Source: Prostheceraeus crozeri
Taxonomy: Eukaryota > Platyhelminthes > Polycladida > Euryleptidae
Length of the DNA: 64,000 bases
Direction: 5' to 3'
Assembly (NCBI GenBank): GCA_907163375.1
Contig: CAJQUW010003584.1
Location: 310,001-374,000, forward strand
Shown here: piece by piece, positions 63,093-64,000 of the stretch
Layout of the letters: each line of letters begins with the position of its first letter
Position numbering within the stretch: position 1 is the stretch's first letter
Program-made: the position numbers and the translations under genes
The notes under the pieces: model-generated
Told to the model about the DNA's origin: nothing
The model's database searches: none
What the model saw: the letters and a program-made list of their open reading frames with translations, nothing else

Positions 63093-64000
63093 ATTTTGAA
63101 AAAGGAAATTGTAATTGGACATTTTTCAAATTGTAAATTTCATCAAAGGAGATTGATTGCTTGTATATTCGATGGTCAGAGCCAGTATGCAGTTCCTGTT
63201 TGTTATGATACGAAGCTCCAATCGAGCTCAACAGGACGACGGGCTGTCCGGCACTGATTAACCGCATATGTAGCTTCAGAATCATGCGGAATATTGTAAG
63301 TTTTATTATAGCATGCTACTAGTAACTCGAATTCTTCAGCAATACGATGTTACGAGCAGGAACTTTGCATAGCTTTGCGGTTTGTTTGTGTGATGATGGC
63401 AGAATGCAGCTCAAATGCGGATCACTTTCAAGCTATCCGACACAAGAATTGAAAGTTTATTGCAAACGAAGAACATGGGGGAAGCAATTTGGCAGCATGT
63501 TGAGAGAACGAGTATGAGAATGAACATGCCTAGAAAATGTTGCTGTACTGCATACGCGAAATACTTTGTCGCAGATGGCGAACTGCAAACATTACCTACT
63601 GTTTGATGAATCTAAATCCTTTTATTATTTATGTTTCATAGCGAATGTTTAGTTTGTGTTGTGTATAGTAAAGTGTGTTATGTAATAATTTATTTTTATC
63701 AAAATATTGATGCTTTTTTATTTACCGATGTCTAGGTCAAGTTAATTTGACACCATTTAAGGTCTTGTGATATGGAAATGTTTTAATTTTGACTGTCAAG
63801 TTGTCCTTACTTGTCTAATAAAGGAGAAATATAAAATCGATGATTGTGGTGTGCTTTTTTACATTGAACCGTGTCTGTCGCTTATTGTTGAAAAGTAAAA
63901 ATTGATTTCCACACATCAATTCCAGAAGTCTTTTCAATGAATAAAGGATTATTTTTTGCACTCCATTTGGCAAATGCGAGCTGAAAACTAAATACTCATA
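63093..64000. other. Intergenic, nothing recognised
   Basis: Short open frames only. AT-rich to the end of the window, with no repeat shared inside the window. Confidence 0.5.

Noticed and set aside
1-64000. miR-10 or another Hox-cluster microRNA
   Set aside because: I looked for the miR-10 seed and mature sequence (TACCCTGTAGATCC) and did not see it.

Overview
The window is AT-rich animal DNA with long non-coding stretches, many short mobile elements and one convincing host gene. That gene is a posterior, Abd-B-class Hox gene on the minus strand. The homeodomain type (W32, a basic N-terminal arm and VKVWFQNRRMKRKK in helix 3), together with general knowledge of Hox paralogues, points to an ambulacrarian and most likely an echinoderm. 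The best match is the Hox11/13b group. The species cannot be told from the sequence alone.

Layout: 1-20 kb lies 3' of the Hox gene and holds no host gene I can support. It carries a dense, nested cluster of small transposons: a tRNA-derived SINE with a 15-bp target duplication; several hAT-type elements, one holding a piggyBac-like TTAA element and a copy of an unclassified repeat; two TA-flanked Tc1/mariner/pogo-type elements, one a Tigger relic that keeps its DNA-binding domain; and a MITE made of repeated palindromes. From 20.2 to 48.6 kb is the Hox gene: coding exon 3 (20202-20351), a 13.2-kb intron, coding exon 2 (33525-33664), a 13.4-kb intron, coding exon 1 (47114-47639), and then a probable 5'-UTR intron and TATA promoter near 48.6 kb. 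Joining the exons at consensus splice sites with matching phases gives a 271-residue protein. Its homeodomain is cut by a phase-0 intron between positions 44 and 45. From 48.6 to 64 kb is 5' flank with repeats, two LINE reverse-transcriptase fragments and no second Hox gene.

The introns carry few mobile elements compared with the 3' flank. They hold a 123-bp near-perfect hairpin, SINE copies, a foldback element and relics that look like Penelope-type retroelements. They also hold several less AT-rich patches that may be cis-regulatory. No CRISPR arrays, operons or rRNA genes were seen. I found no clearly new system. The most useful second-look items are the complete Hox gene model, a foldback family with long inverted arms, an exact 75-bp direct repeat flanking 1.4 kb, the 36.3-kb hairpin, and a hammerhead-ribozyme-like motif.
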